From: Bacteroidota bacterium
Lineage (GTDB): Bacteria > Bacteroidota > Bacteroidia > Flavobacteriales > Schleiferiaceae
Reading direction: 5' to 3'
Length of the DNA: 64,000 nucleotides
NCBI GenBank assembly: GCA_024742495.1
Contig: JANSYJ010000001.1
Coordinates: 310,001-374,000 of the forward strand
Part shown: piece after piece, positions 43,198 through 53,994 of the stretch
How the letters are laid out: every line of letters begins with the position of its first letter
Position numbering within the stretch: the stretch's first letter is position 1
Notes under the pieces: model-generated
What the model was told of the DNA's origin: nothing
The model's database searches: none
What the model saw: only the letters and a program-made list of their open reading frames with translations
Program-made: the position numbers and the translations under genes

Positions 43198-46100
43198 TTA
43201 TTGCTTCATGATGCGTTTCACATCAAGACCTTTAGAAGAGTTCACTTTTACGGTGTAAATACCAGTTGCGAATTCAGAGATATCCATGCGGATTTCTTCG
43301 CCTTCAGCATATTGCTCAGAAATCATCAACTGACCATTTCCTGCATATACTTCAACCGAGATGCTGCCACGTACATTCTCATCATCTACCTTAATAAGAC
43401 CCGTAGTTGGGTTAGGATAGATGCTGATGAAGCCAGTGCTCATTTCGCGAATCGATACATCACAATCCTCAACAAATAAGGATACAGTTACCGAATCATC
43501 GCCACAAGCCGACATTACTTTGTACTGGAAGTCATAAGTGGTAGAGTTCGCTACTGCGGTAGCATCGAACATATTTCCACTTAAGGCACCGGATCCGCTA
43601 AGGTCTGTCCACATACCACCTGCACTTGCCGAAGCATCGAGGAAGCTGTTTAGGTCAACCATAGACTCATCGTCACAAACAGAATCCGAAACAGCTATAC
43701 CGGCCGATACTACTGTATCGATATTAAGGGTAAGCATGGTGGTATCTGCTGGACAAGCTACTCCTGCTAATACGTAGAGTACACGGTAAGTACCGCTGCT
43801 CGCATTGTTGCTGTTAAACACACCTGTGTTCACGTTCAAGGCACCTGATCCGTCAAGATCTACCCAATCACCACCAAAGGCAGTACCGGTTAGGTAGTTT
43901 CTTAGGATAGTAATACCACTACCTGCACAAAGGGCTACGCTGGTATCAACACCTCCAAATGGAGCTGCTTCAATTTCAGCATAAACATTAGCCGTATCGC
44001 CAGTACATCCGTTAACACCTGCTACGATGTAGCTGAAGTGATAGATGTTACCTGCCATTAACTGAGTCGCATCAAGGATACTATCGGTTAAAGCACCAGT
44101 AGCGTCATTATCTACCCAAGTACCGCCTGTATCGTACACGCCCAAGAAGCTTGCAAGATTAGCTGCCGCATCGGAAGAACATACAAGGCTTGTATCGGAG
44201 ATACCTGCATTAGCTCCTGGCACAACCCCTAAGGCTTGAGCTGGCATACCAATACATGCTTTGCTTACGCTCATGTCGAAGGTATAATAGATACGTACCT
44301 GACTAGCAAAGTTTGTTGAGTCGATACTCATTAAACCTGGTAAGTCATAAGGGTAAGCAGCACCACCTGTAGCGCGGAATAATGATCCCGTTCCACCGAT
44401 AAAGTCAACATTAATAAAGTACACCCCTGGGGTTAAAACCATATTAACTGGTACGCGCATGTCGCCTGTTACACCAGCAGGTGTAGAGAAGGTGTCACCA
44501 CGCTGTAATACATTGGTAATAGCCGCATCCCAAATTTGAGCGAATGCAATTACATCACCACTGTGATTAACTGTCATACTATCAATATGGATGGTATCCA
44601 CTACCGTTAAGTATTGACCATTAGAGAAGTTACCATAACCAGCAGTGGCGATATTGGTCAGAGGACCTACGCTTAAGCTTGGGCTAGTGGTTACATACTC
44701 GGCCACATCAAAGGCAGTAGTAAAGCTAATAGAGTCGGTTACATAGGTGTCACCGGTTTCGCGAACTACACCGTTAATCATCCATGCAAGATCGTTGCTG
44801 GTGCTGCTGGTTGCCATTACAGTAACCGAGCTACCATCACAATCGGTGGTATCATTAGTTGTTCCACTTGGCATAGTGCTTACAGAACAAGAAGCGATAG
44901 TACAAGCTGTTACTGGTCCTACCCAGTTGGTAGCTGCAGAACAACTATCCATTACGTAGAAGTCATAACAAGTTGTGTTGGCTAAACCAGTTACGGTAAA
45001 TCCACCAGGAGTGGCCGTTACATTGGTACCAGTTCCTAAAGCAAAACCTGGAGCACCGTATTGGATGGTAGAGCTAACGATGTTCGTATCGCTCATCCAG
45101 CTTAAGCTTACGCTGTTGTTTCCAGCAGTAGTAACCATAAGGTTAGATGCATCCACACAAGGAGGAGTTTCACGGATAATGATATCATCAAGGGCAGCAT
45201 CACCATCGAAGCTAGCACCACGTACACTTAAGAAGCGCAGTTGCAATGCCGTATCGGTAGTATAGGCCGCAAGGTTCACACGAGCTTCACCCCATGCATC
45301 GCCATTGGCAAATTGCTGCTGACCAACGATATTATTCAAGCTTACCCAGTTCATGCTTGTGCGGTCGTAAGCTTGGAAGTCCAAGTTAACGATATCTGCT
45401 CCATACATGTGGTAGTAGTATACAATCTCAGGATTGGTAAGTGAGGTCATATCGAACTCAGCAGTCCATAAGAAAGCACTATCACCACTTGCTGCTGGAG
45501 AAGAAGCTTCTACAAATAGGAAGGTTCCTGCTCCGGTTCCAGTGGTATGATCCACGGCCGGTCCGGTGTTTGTTGATGGCGTACCACCAGCACCAGGGCG
45601 CCAGGTATAACTACTTCCAGTGGCTGTTTCACTATAACAAGGAGGAATAATTCCCGCCTCGAAATCCTCTAGATAAGGATAGGTATTAACCGGAGCACAA
45701 AGGGTTGCGAATGTTACGCAAGCCGCCATACTGGTATCACCTAAGGTAGAACAGATGTCATATACACAAGCCTCATACAAGGTACCTGGCATTAATCCGC
45801 TAAGCGTAGTAACGCTAGTGGCAGGATTAACAATAGTTCCGCTTCCAGGGGCAAAGCCAGCAAGGCCGTACTCGATCCAAGAAGATGAAGCATTGGTTCC
45901 AGAAACCCAAGATATATCGGCATTAGTCGCAGTAATGTTATTCGCCTGAACGCTATCTGGAAGAGAACAAATAATTGCTGCATCCGTAATCGATAAGCTA
46001 TCCACTACGTTAGCGTGACCCCAATTATTGATACCTTCAATAGCAATCTGGTAAGAACCACTTGGGTTTGGAAGGCTCATAATAGCCTGAGTCCAAGAGT

Positions 46101-49100
46101 TCACACTGCTGTTGTCACCCCAAAGGAATGTCCAAGGATCAGTAGCTGCTGCACGATAGTAAACATTAGTGATGTTTTGATCGCCAAACCAGTCTTCCTG
46201 GGCATACCAGAAGCTTAATTGTGGATTGATCAAAGCACTAAGGTCAATTACCGGAGAAACTAAACGGGTAGTGTCGCCAGATCCTGAAGGACCTTGAGAA
46301 ACAAACACCGCGTTAAGAGCTCCCGCATAAGGGGCGCCAACGGCACCGCCAGTAGATCCAGAACCTAAGCTCCAAACAAGACTAGTGTCTGAAATAGCTT
46401 CATTAGTCCAACAAGCAATACTAGCAGAGCTTAATTCAAAGCTCTCAAAGAAAGGTGCTACGTAAGTACCACAACTTGAACAGCTTGAAGTAAAGCTAGC
46501 TAAGGTATCGCCTGCAGCGGTAGTACCAGATGCAGTATGTACACCAACTGTATCGCCATTAGGCTGAATTACAACAAGGCCAACTTCCGATGGGAATCCA
46601 CCCGCGGCACTTAATGTAACATAGGTTGGGATATTATCACAAAGGGTTAAGCTATCATTAAAGACACTGCCCGTTGAGAAGTTACTTCCTAAGGTTCCTA
46701 CTGCAACACCATTTTGCCATACGGTAATGGTTGCTCCGTTCCATCCATCTCCGAATGTATCTAAGAGATCAAAGTAATAGAGACATTGCTCGCTTGCAGC
46801 ACAGGCGGTAGTTGTGAAGGATGCAGGGCCAGCTGTTAAGGCTACACCATTTGCTGATCCACAGCTATCCGTTACGTAGAAATCATAAGCAGTACTGGCC
46901 ATTAAGCCGGTAATGTTTAGGGTATCATTAGTAGAGTTAATTACAGTACCTGAACCTGGGCTAAAGCCAGCAGGACCATATTCAACATCCCAGCTCGTTC
47001 CTGTTCCGGCGGTCCAAGTAACTAAAGCACTGTTATTATCCGAAGAAATAACGCTTAGGTTAGAAGAAGCAAAACAAGATGGAGCTTCAACTACTGAGAA
47101 GTCATCAATTGACATGTCAGAATAGAAGCTACTTCCAGCCACACCTTCTAATAAGAAACGGTAGGTACCAGCGGCTAATCCACTAAGCAGTACTTGTTTC
47201 TCCATCCAAGGATCGGTTTGTACCGCTTGTTGCTGACCAACAATACTATCCAAGGCAATTCGTGTTCCAGCGCTTGTTTCAGCCCAGATACGAAGGTTAC
47301 CCATAGTTTGACCATGCATGTGATAGTAGAAACTAAGCATTGGAGTGGTTAGGGTAGAGATATCAATAGCTGGAGAATACAGCACATTGGTATCACCTAA
47401 GCTCGAAGGCGATGAAGTTTCTAAGAACATATAAGTACCACCTACACCAACGGTATTATCTACGGTTGGACCGGTTCCTGAAGAGTTCTCATTAAAGCCA
47501 GTAGCATCTTCCGATTCCCAGCGTGGGTTACCACTAACATTGGTTGTCCAACAGTTTTCATAAGAAGCTTGGTTTCCTAGCGTAATCGACTCGAAGTCGG
47601 TAGAGTAAGGAGCCGCAAAGCTTGCAGGACAGCTGGTAGTAAATGTGAATGGACCTGTTGGAAGCGATACATCGCCCACAGCACAACTATCTTGTACATA
47701 GAAGTCATAAGCCGTTGCCGACATCAAACTGCTAAGCATGATAGTATCATTGGTAACATTCATTACAGTACCTGTTCCTGGTACAAAACCAGCAGGACCA
47801 TATTCTAAAATCCAGTTGCTTGAGCCACCGGTAGTCCAGAATACATCTGCAGTTGAGCTCGTAATGTTTGTTGCGCCTAAGTTAGAAGGTGCAAAACAAG
47901 ATGGAGCTTCGTAGATACGGATATCATCTATAGCGTTATCACCGTAGAAATCAGAACCAGATCCACCAGACTCAGCGCGGAAACGCATGCGGAAAAGACC
48001 ATTGTTATAGGTAAATGCCGCCGGAATAGTATCCTCAAATTTCTGCCATCCATTGGTTGCAATTGCAATGGTATCAGCGGTAATCCAGCTAGTGCCATCC
48101 CAGTACTCTCTAATAGTGATGTTAACTGGAGAATATCCAACACCACACATCGCGTAGTAGAACTCTAAGAATGGAGTGGTTAATGCAGATACGTCAATAA
48201 CAGGAAGCTCAAGGCTTACGCTATCATCGCTACTGGATTGATCCATCCATGCATAGTTTCCACCATTTCCGGTATTATCGGATAGAGCAGCACACTGTAC
48301 GCTATTGGCATTAGTACTAAATAACCAAGGGCCACCTGCACCAGCAGATTGAGTGAAACACAATGGAGTACTTGTTCCATCGAAACTCTCATAGAATGGA
48401 GCCACGATAGGACCACAAGCACTACAATCGGTAGTGAAACTTGCAAGGGTATCGCCCTGTGCTAAAGATGCACCAGCAACATGCTCGCCCTGGGTATCAT
48501 TTAACGGATTGGTTAAAGTGAAACCAATTTCTGTGGTGAAACCTCCCTGAGTACTTAAAGTAACATAGGTTGGAAGTCCATCACAAAGATCTACGTTAAT
48601 GGTCGGGAAGTTATTTCCAGTTGTAAATCCAGCACCATAAGTTCCTACAGGGATTCCTGCTTGCCAGATGGTGATTTCATTTCCATTCCATCCATCACCC
48701 CAGGTATCGGTAAGATCAAGGGTAAAGGTACACTGGCTGCTAGCAGCACAAGCACTAGTAAAGAAAGATACCGGACCGGTAAAGGTTGATACATCACCTA
48801 CAGCACAACTGTCGGCAACGTAAAAGTCATAACCGGTGGCAGCGCTTAATCCGGAGATTGTAGCGGTATCATTAGTTGCAACCATCATGGTTCCGCTTCC
48901 TGGCATAAATCCAGTAGGACCGTACTCAATAAGCCAGTTGCTTGCATTACCTGGCATCCAGGTTACTTCAGCGCTGTTATTGTCGGTGCTAATAACGCTT
49001 AGTGCAGTAGGCGCAAAACATGTAGGCGCTTGGCTAACACTAAAGTCGTCAATAGACATATCACTATAGAAAGAAGAACCAGCCTCACCTACAAATACAA

Positions 49101-52100
49101 AACGGTAAGAACCGGATGCTAAGGTTGGGGTAATGGTTTTTACCATCCAGGGGTCGGTTTGAGCTGCTTGCTGTTGCCCGATGATACTATCTAAGATGGT
49201 ACGGGTTCCAGCAGCATCTTCGGCATAAACATAAAGGTTACCCATTGTTTGCCCGAACATGTGATAGTAGAACTCAATTTGAGGAACGGTTAAGCTAGAG
49301 ATATCGATAAGTGGTGAGTACAGCACATTGGTGTCTCCTAAGCCCGAAGGCGAAGAGGTTTCCAAGAACATATAAGTACCACCAACACCAACGGTATTAT
49401 CTACGGTTGGTCCCGTTAGGGATGAGTTCTCGTTAGAACCTGAAGCATCTTCTGATTCCCAACGTGGATTGCTACCAAGATTGGTAGTCCAACAGTTTTC
49501 GTAAGAAGCTTGATTACCTAAAGTGATGTTCTCAAAGTTTGTGCTATAAGGCGCAGGGAAACTAGGAGCACATAAAGTAGTAAAGGTAATTGGACCGGCA
49601 GCACCGGAAATATCGCCTGCACCACAACTATCGGTAACATACACATCATAAGCCGTTGCCGACATTAAAGAACTTAAGGTTACCATACCTGTGGTAGAAG
49701 TAGCGATAAGGCCAGTTCCTGGCATAAAACCACTAGGACCGTACTCGATGGTAGAACCTTGGTTGCTTGCTCCTGATGTCCAGCTAATATCCGCTGAAGT
49801 AGCAGTAACATTGGCTGAAGCCAGGCTGCTTGGAGTTAAACAACTTAAACAGGTGTTTACTTCTACTAAGTCGATTGCTAAATCGCTGGTAAAAGAAGAA
49901 CCTCTAGTATAAAAGAACTCGATGTAAATCGTTTGACCTAAGTAGGCATCCAAATTGATTCCCACTTGTTGCCAAGGATCTAATTCATCAGTTTGCAACT
50001 GACCAGGACCATAGCTAAATACATTGGTAAAAGGACCGCTTGCAGAAGTAGAAACGCCTACATCTAACACTCCAATTGTAGCACCATAAGCGTGTAGCCA
50101 GAAGGTAAGTTCTACATTTTGAGAAGCAGCACTTAAGTCAACTGCAGGAGAAACCATGGCTGCGGTAGCCGCACCACTAGAAGTCTCAACAAAGATATAG
50201 TGGCTTCCACTTTGAGGACCAGAAGGGCCAGTGTTAGAAGATCCAGTATTATTATTATCATAAACCCAAGTACCGTTTCCACCGGCAATGTTTCCAGTGA
50301 AGGTAGTGGTGTTATCGAAGTCCTCGGTAAACAAGCTACCTGAAATACCGGTAGTACAAGTAATTACACGTGGAGCAGCCAATGTTGTGCTAAATGCACC
50401 CGGACCTGATTGTGAGGCAATACCTCCAGCTCCACAATCTGCGGTTACGTAAAACTCGTAGTTTGTATTTGCTGTTAATCCTGTAATGGTCAAGAAGGTA
50501 TCAGGATGGGCCATCATAGTAGTACCTGTACCTGGTGTAAAGCCAGCTAAGCCATATTCAATATTAAATACGGTTCCGGAACCATTAGGGTCAGCCCAAG
50601 CCACAGTAGCACTATCGGCATAAGCCATAATAGTGGTAAAAGTACCTACTGGTAAACAAGAAGCTGGTGTGTATTCATCCGAACCAATATCTGGTGTAGT
50701 GGCATCACGCATATCACCATCGATATCCATGGTAATAGAAGCAATTGGAGTAGCAGCACCATTGAGAATAGCTCCTGCTACATGCACGTCGGTGGCTGGG
50801 TTAATAAGAATTGGATCTCCAGATACCGAGTTGGTATTGTTTCCAGCGCGGTTCGCTTGCCAAGTGGCAAGATCAGATTGAACACCTGCATCATAAGCCA
50901 AGCTAGCACCGTTTACGGTGTAGTAGGCATTGTAATCTAGGTTTACTGGACTTGACGTTGTACCGGTAGTAGTGGTATTATCAGAGAAGTAAGCCGCATA
51001 ATTGCTGGTTCCGTAAAATAAGTTGTTACGTACATCAACTCCTCGTGGATCATTGAAATAACCACCATAAGCACTAGTGCTGCTTGAATTGGTTACAAAA
51101 CTGTTATAATAAACGTTTACCGTATCACAGTCGTCGCAATAAAATCCTTCTTGACCAGTGGCTCCAGAAGAAATGAAGCTGTTATTGGCAATTAAGGAAG
51201 TGCGAGGAGAGTTTCCATCAAAATTCAAGTCGGTAATGTAAGCGCCATAATAAGGTGCGTTTACCTCATTGCCAGTCATCTCTAAGCCAACCATATCATA
51301 AATGGCGAAACCATAACCAGTAGAATAAGTCATACCGCTAGCAGTGTTCCCGCTGAGGGTAACGTCATAAGCGTTGTCGCTCATGTAGTAACGGTAGTAG
51401 TTATTCATCATGGTATTATTCATCGCTACGAAGTTGGAATCGTCAAAAGAGGAAACCTCGAAGTGAATACCAAATGAACCATTTACAAAGGCACTATTTT
51501 GAATAGTAATATTATCACCCGCATCGGTTTCTCCATATTGAGAAGTAGCGGTTGATGAAGAACCAATACAGGTTAACTCACTGGTTGAGGTGGTAGTCCC
51601 CATAACGATACGACAAGCGTCAAGCATGAAGTTGTCATTATCATTGGTCATACGTACACCCCAAGAATCCAATGTTCCGTCGTGGGTAATGGTTAAGTTT
51701 TTAAAGCTTACATAATCCGCACCATCCATCATGATTACCTCACGTTGGTTGCTAGCGGTATTATCATAAGCTAAAGTGGTTGTAGCAGAGTCGCCACCAT
51801 CGAAAGTGATGGTATTGGCCGCGCTAGTTCCCATAATAGCTGGTAGGTAAACTGTATCGGTATAGCTAGCTGGAGCTACATTAAAGGTACATGCACCTAC
51901 CACTCCTAAACTTACTAAATCTGCCGCAGCAGCTGAAAAGCTCGTATAGTTAGTACTGCTTGCCGCTGCACTTGCGTTGATGGTATAAATACCCGACATC
52001 CCTGTAGAAAGAGTTCCATATACAACATCATCTACATAATAGGTTTTAGCACCCGCAGTAGCGCCATCAACACCGAAATTCGGGAAGATAGAAATGATGT

Positions 52101-52911
52101 CGTAAGTGTTAGCCGTATTAATAGCCTGAGCATTAGGGCCAGGGTTATTGAAGTCAAAGGTTAATACCTCCCATCCACCAGCAACAGTTGTGGTGTCGGT
52201 AGTTTCAACAAAAATTCCAGCATTGGTTTGATCTTCAACCTTAAGTAATACTGCCGCACCAGCATCTGGAGACCAGAAGCGAACGGAGATAGTATTTGCT
52301 CCACCCATAGTAAATGGAACTGGGTTTGCCAATCCACCAATACTAATAGTAGTACCAGCCCAAGTTTGAGCACCAGCTCCTTTGTCGAGCTTTAGCACCA
52401 TATTCGTAGCGTCGGTAGGGTCTACCTTTACGCTATCAGAGTTTCCTCCAAAGCTACCAGTGCTGTAATTCACCATGGCATCATCCCAAGTAATTGGGAA
52501 ATCAACCGTGTTTAAAATTACGCCGGTACAAGCGTTGCAAGAGTTGTAGCATACCACTGGTAATACTGTGTCGTCAGTAAAAATTAGCTCACGATTGGTA
52601 AAACCAAAATTGGTAACCGTACAAGGTTCGCCACCAGCGAAGTTTTCTTGATTGGTCCAACCGTCGTGCGTAAATTTATACTCAATGGTATCGGCAGTAA
52701 GGGGTAATAATACCTCCCATACTCCATCTCCGTCACTGTCGGACATGGCGTTGCATCCTCCACACCAACCGTTGAATGTTCCGTTAAGATTTACGGTGGT
52801 AAACGAACCTGTATAGTCGTTCATATCCACCTTAAAGGTTACGGAATCATTCTGAGCGTTTAGCGTTGTGCCCAATGCAACTAATAAAATTAGTCGTAAA
52901 AAGTGTCTCAT
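43198..52911 (-). CDS. Giant multidomain T9SS surface protein (3237 aa)
   Basis: Signal peptide MRHFLRLILLVALGTTLNA, then a carbohydrate-binding-like E-set module (about 20-128), a beta-sandwich module (130-305), a right-handed beta-helix (310-750), seven Fn3 domains alternating with six choice-of-anchor-J/MAM-like domains (750-2600), and two short GDGWNG domains (TWGDGWNGNEITIWQ and TFGDGWNGATITVWQ). Further Ig-like and unknown modules precede a type A sorting domain in the last 75 residues (ISIYPNPTTGLIKVDD to LDVKRIMKQ). A block of about 647 residues (Fn3-J-Fn3-GDGWNG-J) occurs twice in tandem. Probably an adhesin or polymer-binding protein. It is alone in its transcript. Confidence 0.9.
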   Translation of the reverse strand: MRHFLRLILLVALGTTLNAQNDSVTFKVDMNDYTGSFTTVNLNGTFNGWCGGCNAMSDSDGDGVWEVLLPLTADTIEYKFTHDGWTNQENFAGGEPCTVTNFGFTNRELIFTDDTVLPVVCYNSCNACTGVILNTVDFPITWDDAMVNYSTGSFGGNSDSVKVDPTDATNMVLKLDKGAGAQTWAGTTISIGGLANPVPFTMGGANTISVRFWSPDAGAAVLLKVEDQTNAGIFVETTDTTTVAGGWEVLTFDFNNPGPNAQAINTANTYDIISIFPNFGVDGATAGAKTYYVDDVVYGTLSTGMSGIYTINASAAASSTNYTSFSAAAADLVSLGVVGACTFNVAPASYTDTVYLPAIMGTSAANTITFDGGDSATTTLAYDNTASNQREVIMMDGADYVSFKNLTITHDGTLDSWGVRMTNDNDNFMLDACRIVMGTTTSTSELTCIGSSSTATSQYGETDAGDNITIQNSAFVNGSFGIHFEVSSFDDSNFVAMNNTMMNNYYRYYMSDNAYDVTLSGNTASGMTYSTGYGFAIYDMVGLEMTGNEVNAPYYGAYITDLNFDGNSPRTSLIANNSFISSGATGQEGFYCDDCDTVNVYYNSFVTNSSSTSAYGGYFNDPRGVDVRNNLFYGTSNYAAYFSDNTTTTGTTSSPVNLDYNAYYTVNGASLAYDAGVQSDLATWQANRAGNNTNSVSGDPILINPATDVHVAGAILNGAATPIASITMDIDGDMRDATTPDIGSDEYTPASCLPVGTFTTIMAYADSATVAWADPNGSGTVFNIEYGLAGFTPGTGTTMMAHPDTFLTITGLTANTNYEFYVTADCGAGGIASQSGPGAFSTTLAAPRVITCTTGISGSLFTEDFDNTTTFTGNIAGGNGTWVYDNNNTGSSNTGPSGPQSGSHYIFVETSSGAATAAMVSPAVDLSAASQNVELTFWLHAYGATIGVLDVGVSTSASGPFTNVFSYGPGQLQTDELDPWQQVGINLDAYLGQTIYIEFFYTRGSSFTSDLAIDLVEVNTCLSCLTPSSLASANVTATSADISWTSGASNQGSTIEYGPSGFMPGTGLIATSTTGMVTLSSLMSATAYDVYVTDSCGAGDISGAAGPITFTTLCAPSFPAPYSTNFENITLGNQASYENCWTTNLGSNPRWESEDASGSNENSSLTGPTVDNTVGVGGTYMFLETSSPSGLGDTNVLYSPLIDISSLTVPQIEFYYHMFGQTMGNLYVYAEDAAGTRTILDSIIGQQQAAQTDPWMVKTITPTLASGSYRFVFVGEAGSSFYSDMSIDDFSVSQAPTCFAPTALSVISTDNNSAEVTWMPGNASNWLIEYGPTGFMPGSGTMMVATNDTATISGLSAATGYDFYVADSCAVGDVSTFTGPVSFFTSACAASSQCTFTLDLTDTWGDGWNGNEITIWQAGIPVGTYGAGFTTGNNFPTINVDLCDGLPTYVTLSTQGGFTTEIGFTLTNPLNDTQGEHVAGASLAQGDTLASFTTDCSACGPIVAPFYESFDGTSTPLCFTQSAGAGGPWLFSTNANSVQCAALSDNTGNGGNYAWMDQSSSDDSVSLELPVIDVSALTTPFLEFYYAMCGVGYSPVNITIREYWDGTSWITADTIAIATNGWQKFEDTIPAAFTYNNGLFRMRFRAESGGSGSDFYGDNAIDDIRIYEAPSCFAPSNLGATNITSSTADVFWTTGGSSNWILEYGPAGFVPGTGTVMNVTNDTIMLSSLMSATAYDFYVQDSCAVGDVSLPTGPFTFTTSCPASFAAPYSTDFESITLGNQASYENCWTTNVSGNPRWESEDATGFNENSSGTGPTVDNTVGVGGTYMFLETSSPSSLGDTNVLYSPAIDISTLTTPMLSFYYHMHGQTMGNLRIWAETSAGTRIALDSIVGQQQAVQTDPWMEKQVLLSGLAAGTYRFLLEGVAGSSFYSDMSIDDFSVVEAPSCFASSNLSVISSDNNSALVTWTAGTGTSWDVEYGPAGFSPGSGTVINSTNDTLNITGLMASTAYDFYVTDSCGSANGVALTAGPASFTTTACAASEQCLYYFDLLDTFGDGWNGATITVWQNGVAVGTLGSNFSTGSVFNDSLTLCDNIPTYVTLSAAGGFPSEVGLVVIQPNGDTVGVHTASGTTAAGDTLASFTSSCSSCGTYVAPFFESFELSSASIACWTNEAISDTSLVWSLGSGSTGGAVGAPYAGALNAVFVSQGPSGSGDTTRLVSPVIDLSALINPQLSFWYAQEDWFGDQNITNVYYRAAATDPWTFLWGDNSSVNSWTQAIMSLPNPSGSYQIAIEGINNWGHANVVDSLSITDAAIICSLPDSVQANNITATNADISWVSGTNASSSWIEYGLAGFAPGSGTIVNPATSVTTLSGLMPGTLYEACVYDICSTLGDTSMAACVTFATLCAPVNTYPYLEDFEAGIIPPCYSETATGSSYTWRPGAGGTPSTNTGPAVDHTTGTGAGTFLFVEASSPAASGDSAFLWTAEFDMTSLTNPEIVYYYHMYGADIVNLDFQAYDRTSMNWVSLNNIVGQQQFANGDAWGEARVNLAAYTTDTALQLRFLSVRGASFDGDAALDDIIIRETPPCVDASNLMVTTAGNNSVSLSWMSDTNIVSSTIQYGAPGFALGTGTNVTATPGGFTVTGLANTTCYDFYVMDSCSAATNWVGPVTACTIASCSVSTMPSGTTNDTTDCDGSSVTVMATSSTSNDLAWMINGVVRETGDTYVTDSISFTTAFDVAEYVTTSPSLSVGPLTNIATAGYGNFSNGQYLTVVDTIHIDSMTVNHSGDVIAFAQIWDAAITNVLQRGDTFSTPAGVTGDMRVPVNMVLTPGVYFINVDFIGGTGSLFRATGGAAYPYDLPGLMSIDSTNFASQVRIYYTFDMSVSKACIGMPAQALGVVPGANAGISDTSLVCSSDAAANLASFLGVYDTGGTWVDNDATGALTDSILDATQLMAGNIYHFSYIVAGVNGCTGDTANVYAEIEAAPFGGVDTSVALCAGSGITILRNYLTGTAFGGDWVDLDGSGALNVNTGVFNSNNASSGTYRVLYVLAGVACPADTTMLTLNIDTVVSAGIAVSDSVCDDESMVDLNSFLDASASAGGMWTDLSGSGALSGNMFDATAVANSTTYDFQYKVMSACGDDSVTVSLFVEDCDVSIREMSTGFISIYPNPTTGLIKVDDENVRGSISVEVYAGNGQLMISEQYAEGEEIRMDISEFATGIYTVKVNSSKGLDVKRIMKQ

Positions 52912-52930
52912 AAATGAAATTTAATTCTGA

Positions 52931-52962
52931 AAAATATAGTGAAGCGTTTTAATTCCTTTCAA
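52931..52962 (-). promoter_or_regulatory. Promoter of the giant T9SS gene
   Basis: On the minus strand TTG (52960-52962) and TATATTTT (52931-52938) are 21 bp apart, near the Bacteroidota consensus, and the -7 box ends 19 bases before the ATG. Confidence 0.45.
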
Positions 52963-53397
52963 TAGAAAGTGGTTAGCGTTTTAGCCTAAAGTGGGCCGCA
53001 CCGAGACCTTACCGACGGCAGGTCAAGAAATTGATTGTTCCTCATAGTTTAGATGTTAGTTAGAAAAAAGTGCTCAATAAAAACCTTTAGTAGCATTTGG
53101 GCTTATATATGGTATACTCCCAATTGCTGTATCATTTATTCATGTGTACGAAGCAGAATAAATTGGTAAATACTGATAATTGAATAAAGAATAGGGAAGA
53201 ATCGTTCACTTTAGCTCTTCCTCATAATCCATCCAACAGATTTGTTCCTACTGCTTAGTTCCTGTTTTACTATCTTATAATCAAACACTTAGCCCTCCCT
53301 AAAAGCTAATATGTGTTTAAAAAATACTTGTTCCTTAAAAAAGTGTTTCCGAAAGTACTAAAAACGAGAGGAAAGACTAATGAGAATATGTTTTTTT
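52963..53397. other. Non-coding stretch upstream of the giant gene
   Basis: A short hairpin, GACCT...AGGTC around 52999-53028, is visible. Otherwise AT-rich DNA without a supported gene; a plus frame at 53313 overlaps paaY and is a shadow. Confidence 0.45.
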
Positions 53398-53994
53398 TTA
53401 GGACTTGCGATGCTCATTCCAAGTGTCGAATAACTTGGCTTGTTGAGGACGATTTTCCTCCTTTTCGCGCAAAGGTTCGCATTCGGTTAAAGTCGCATAA
53501 AGCTCGCCCGGAAGTTCTTGGTAACGTTCAGTTCCTTTAGTTTTCCAAGCTAACATTTGGTCGCTCACCTGCTTTATAACTTTAGCGGGGTTACCCACCA
53601 CCAAGCTTCGGGCAGGGATTTGGCTATCGGCTTTTATAAAACTCAATGCTCCAACAATAGAGCCTTCGCCAACAGAACTGCGGTCCATTACCACCGCATT
53701 CATGCCTATCAGCACGTTTTTGCCCAAATTTGCCCCGTGAATAATAGCACCATGTCCTACATGGGCGCCTTCTTCCAGGCGAATGCTAACACCGGGGAAC
53801 ATATGTACCACGCAATTTTCTTGAATATTGCATCCGTCTTCAATGATAATCTCACCCCAATCGCCACGAATAACCGCTCCTGGGCCAACATAAACTTTTT
53901 CGCCAATACTCACATTTCCAATAATGGTGGCCGATTCGTGCACATAGGCACTTTCTTTAACTATTGGTTTAAAGCCCTGAAATTCGTAGATCAT
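53398..53994 (-). CDS. paaY: PaaY-type thioesterase (gamma-carbonic-anhydrase fold)
   Basis: A 198-residue left-handed beta-helix protein with hexapeptide repeats such as VSIGEKVYVGPGAVIRGDWG and metal-ligand histidines in CVVHMFPGVSI and HVGHGAIIHGANLG, the PaaY pattern. PaaY hydrolyses the 2-hydroxycyclohepta-dienone-CoA and similar dead-end thioesters that inhibit the phenylacetate pathway. Its ATG overlaps the stop of the upstream unknown gene (ATGA), placing it at the end of the paa cluster. Confidence 0.9.
   Translation of the reverse strand: MIYEFQGFKPIVKESAYVHESATIIGNVSIGEKVYVGPGAVIRGDWGEIIIEDGCNIQENCVVHMFPGVSIRLEEGAHVGHGAIIHGANLGKNVLIGMNAVVMDRSSVGEGSIVGALSFIKADSQIPARSLVVGNPAKVIKQVSDQMLAWKTKGTERYQELPGELYATLTECEPLREKEENRPQQAKLFDTWNEHRKS

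Noticed and set aside
43198-52911. Many repeated short words in the giant gene that might look like a CRISPR or satellite array
   Set aside because: The repeats are in frame and encode Fn3, choice-of-anchor-J and GDGWNG domains; unit sizes are hundreds of residues, with no regular spacers.
52999-53028. Short hairpin GACCT...AGGTC upstream of the giant gene considered as a terminator or riboswitch
   Set aside because: The stem is short, there is no T-run, and no riboswitch core sequence is present; it lies upstream of the likely promoter.
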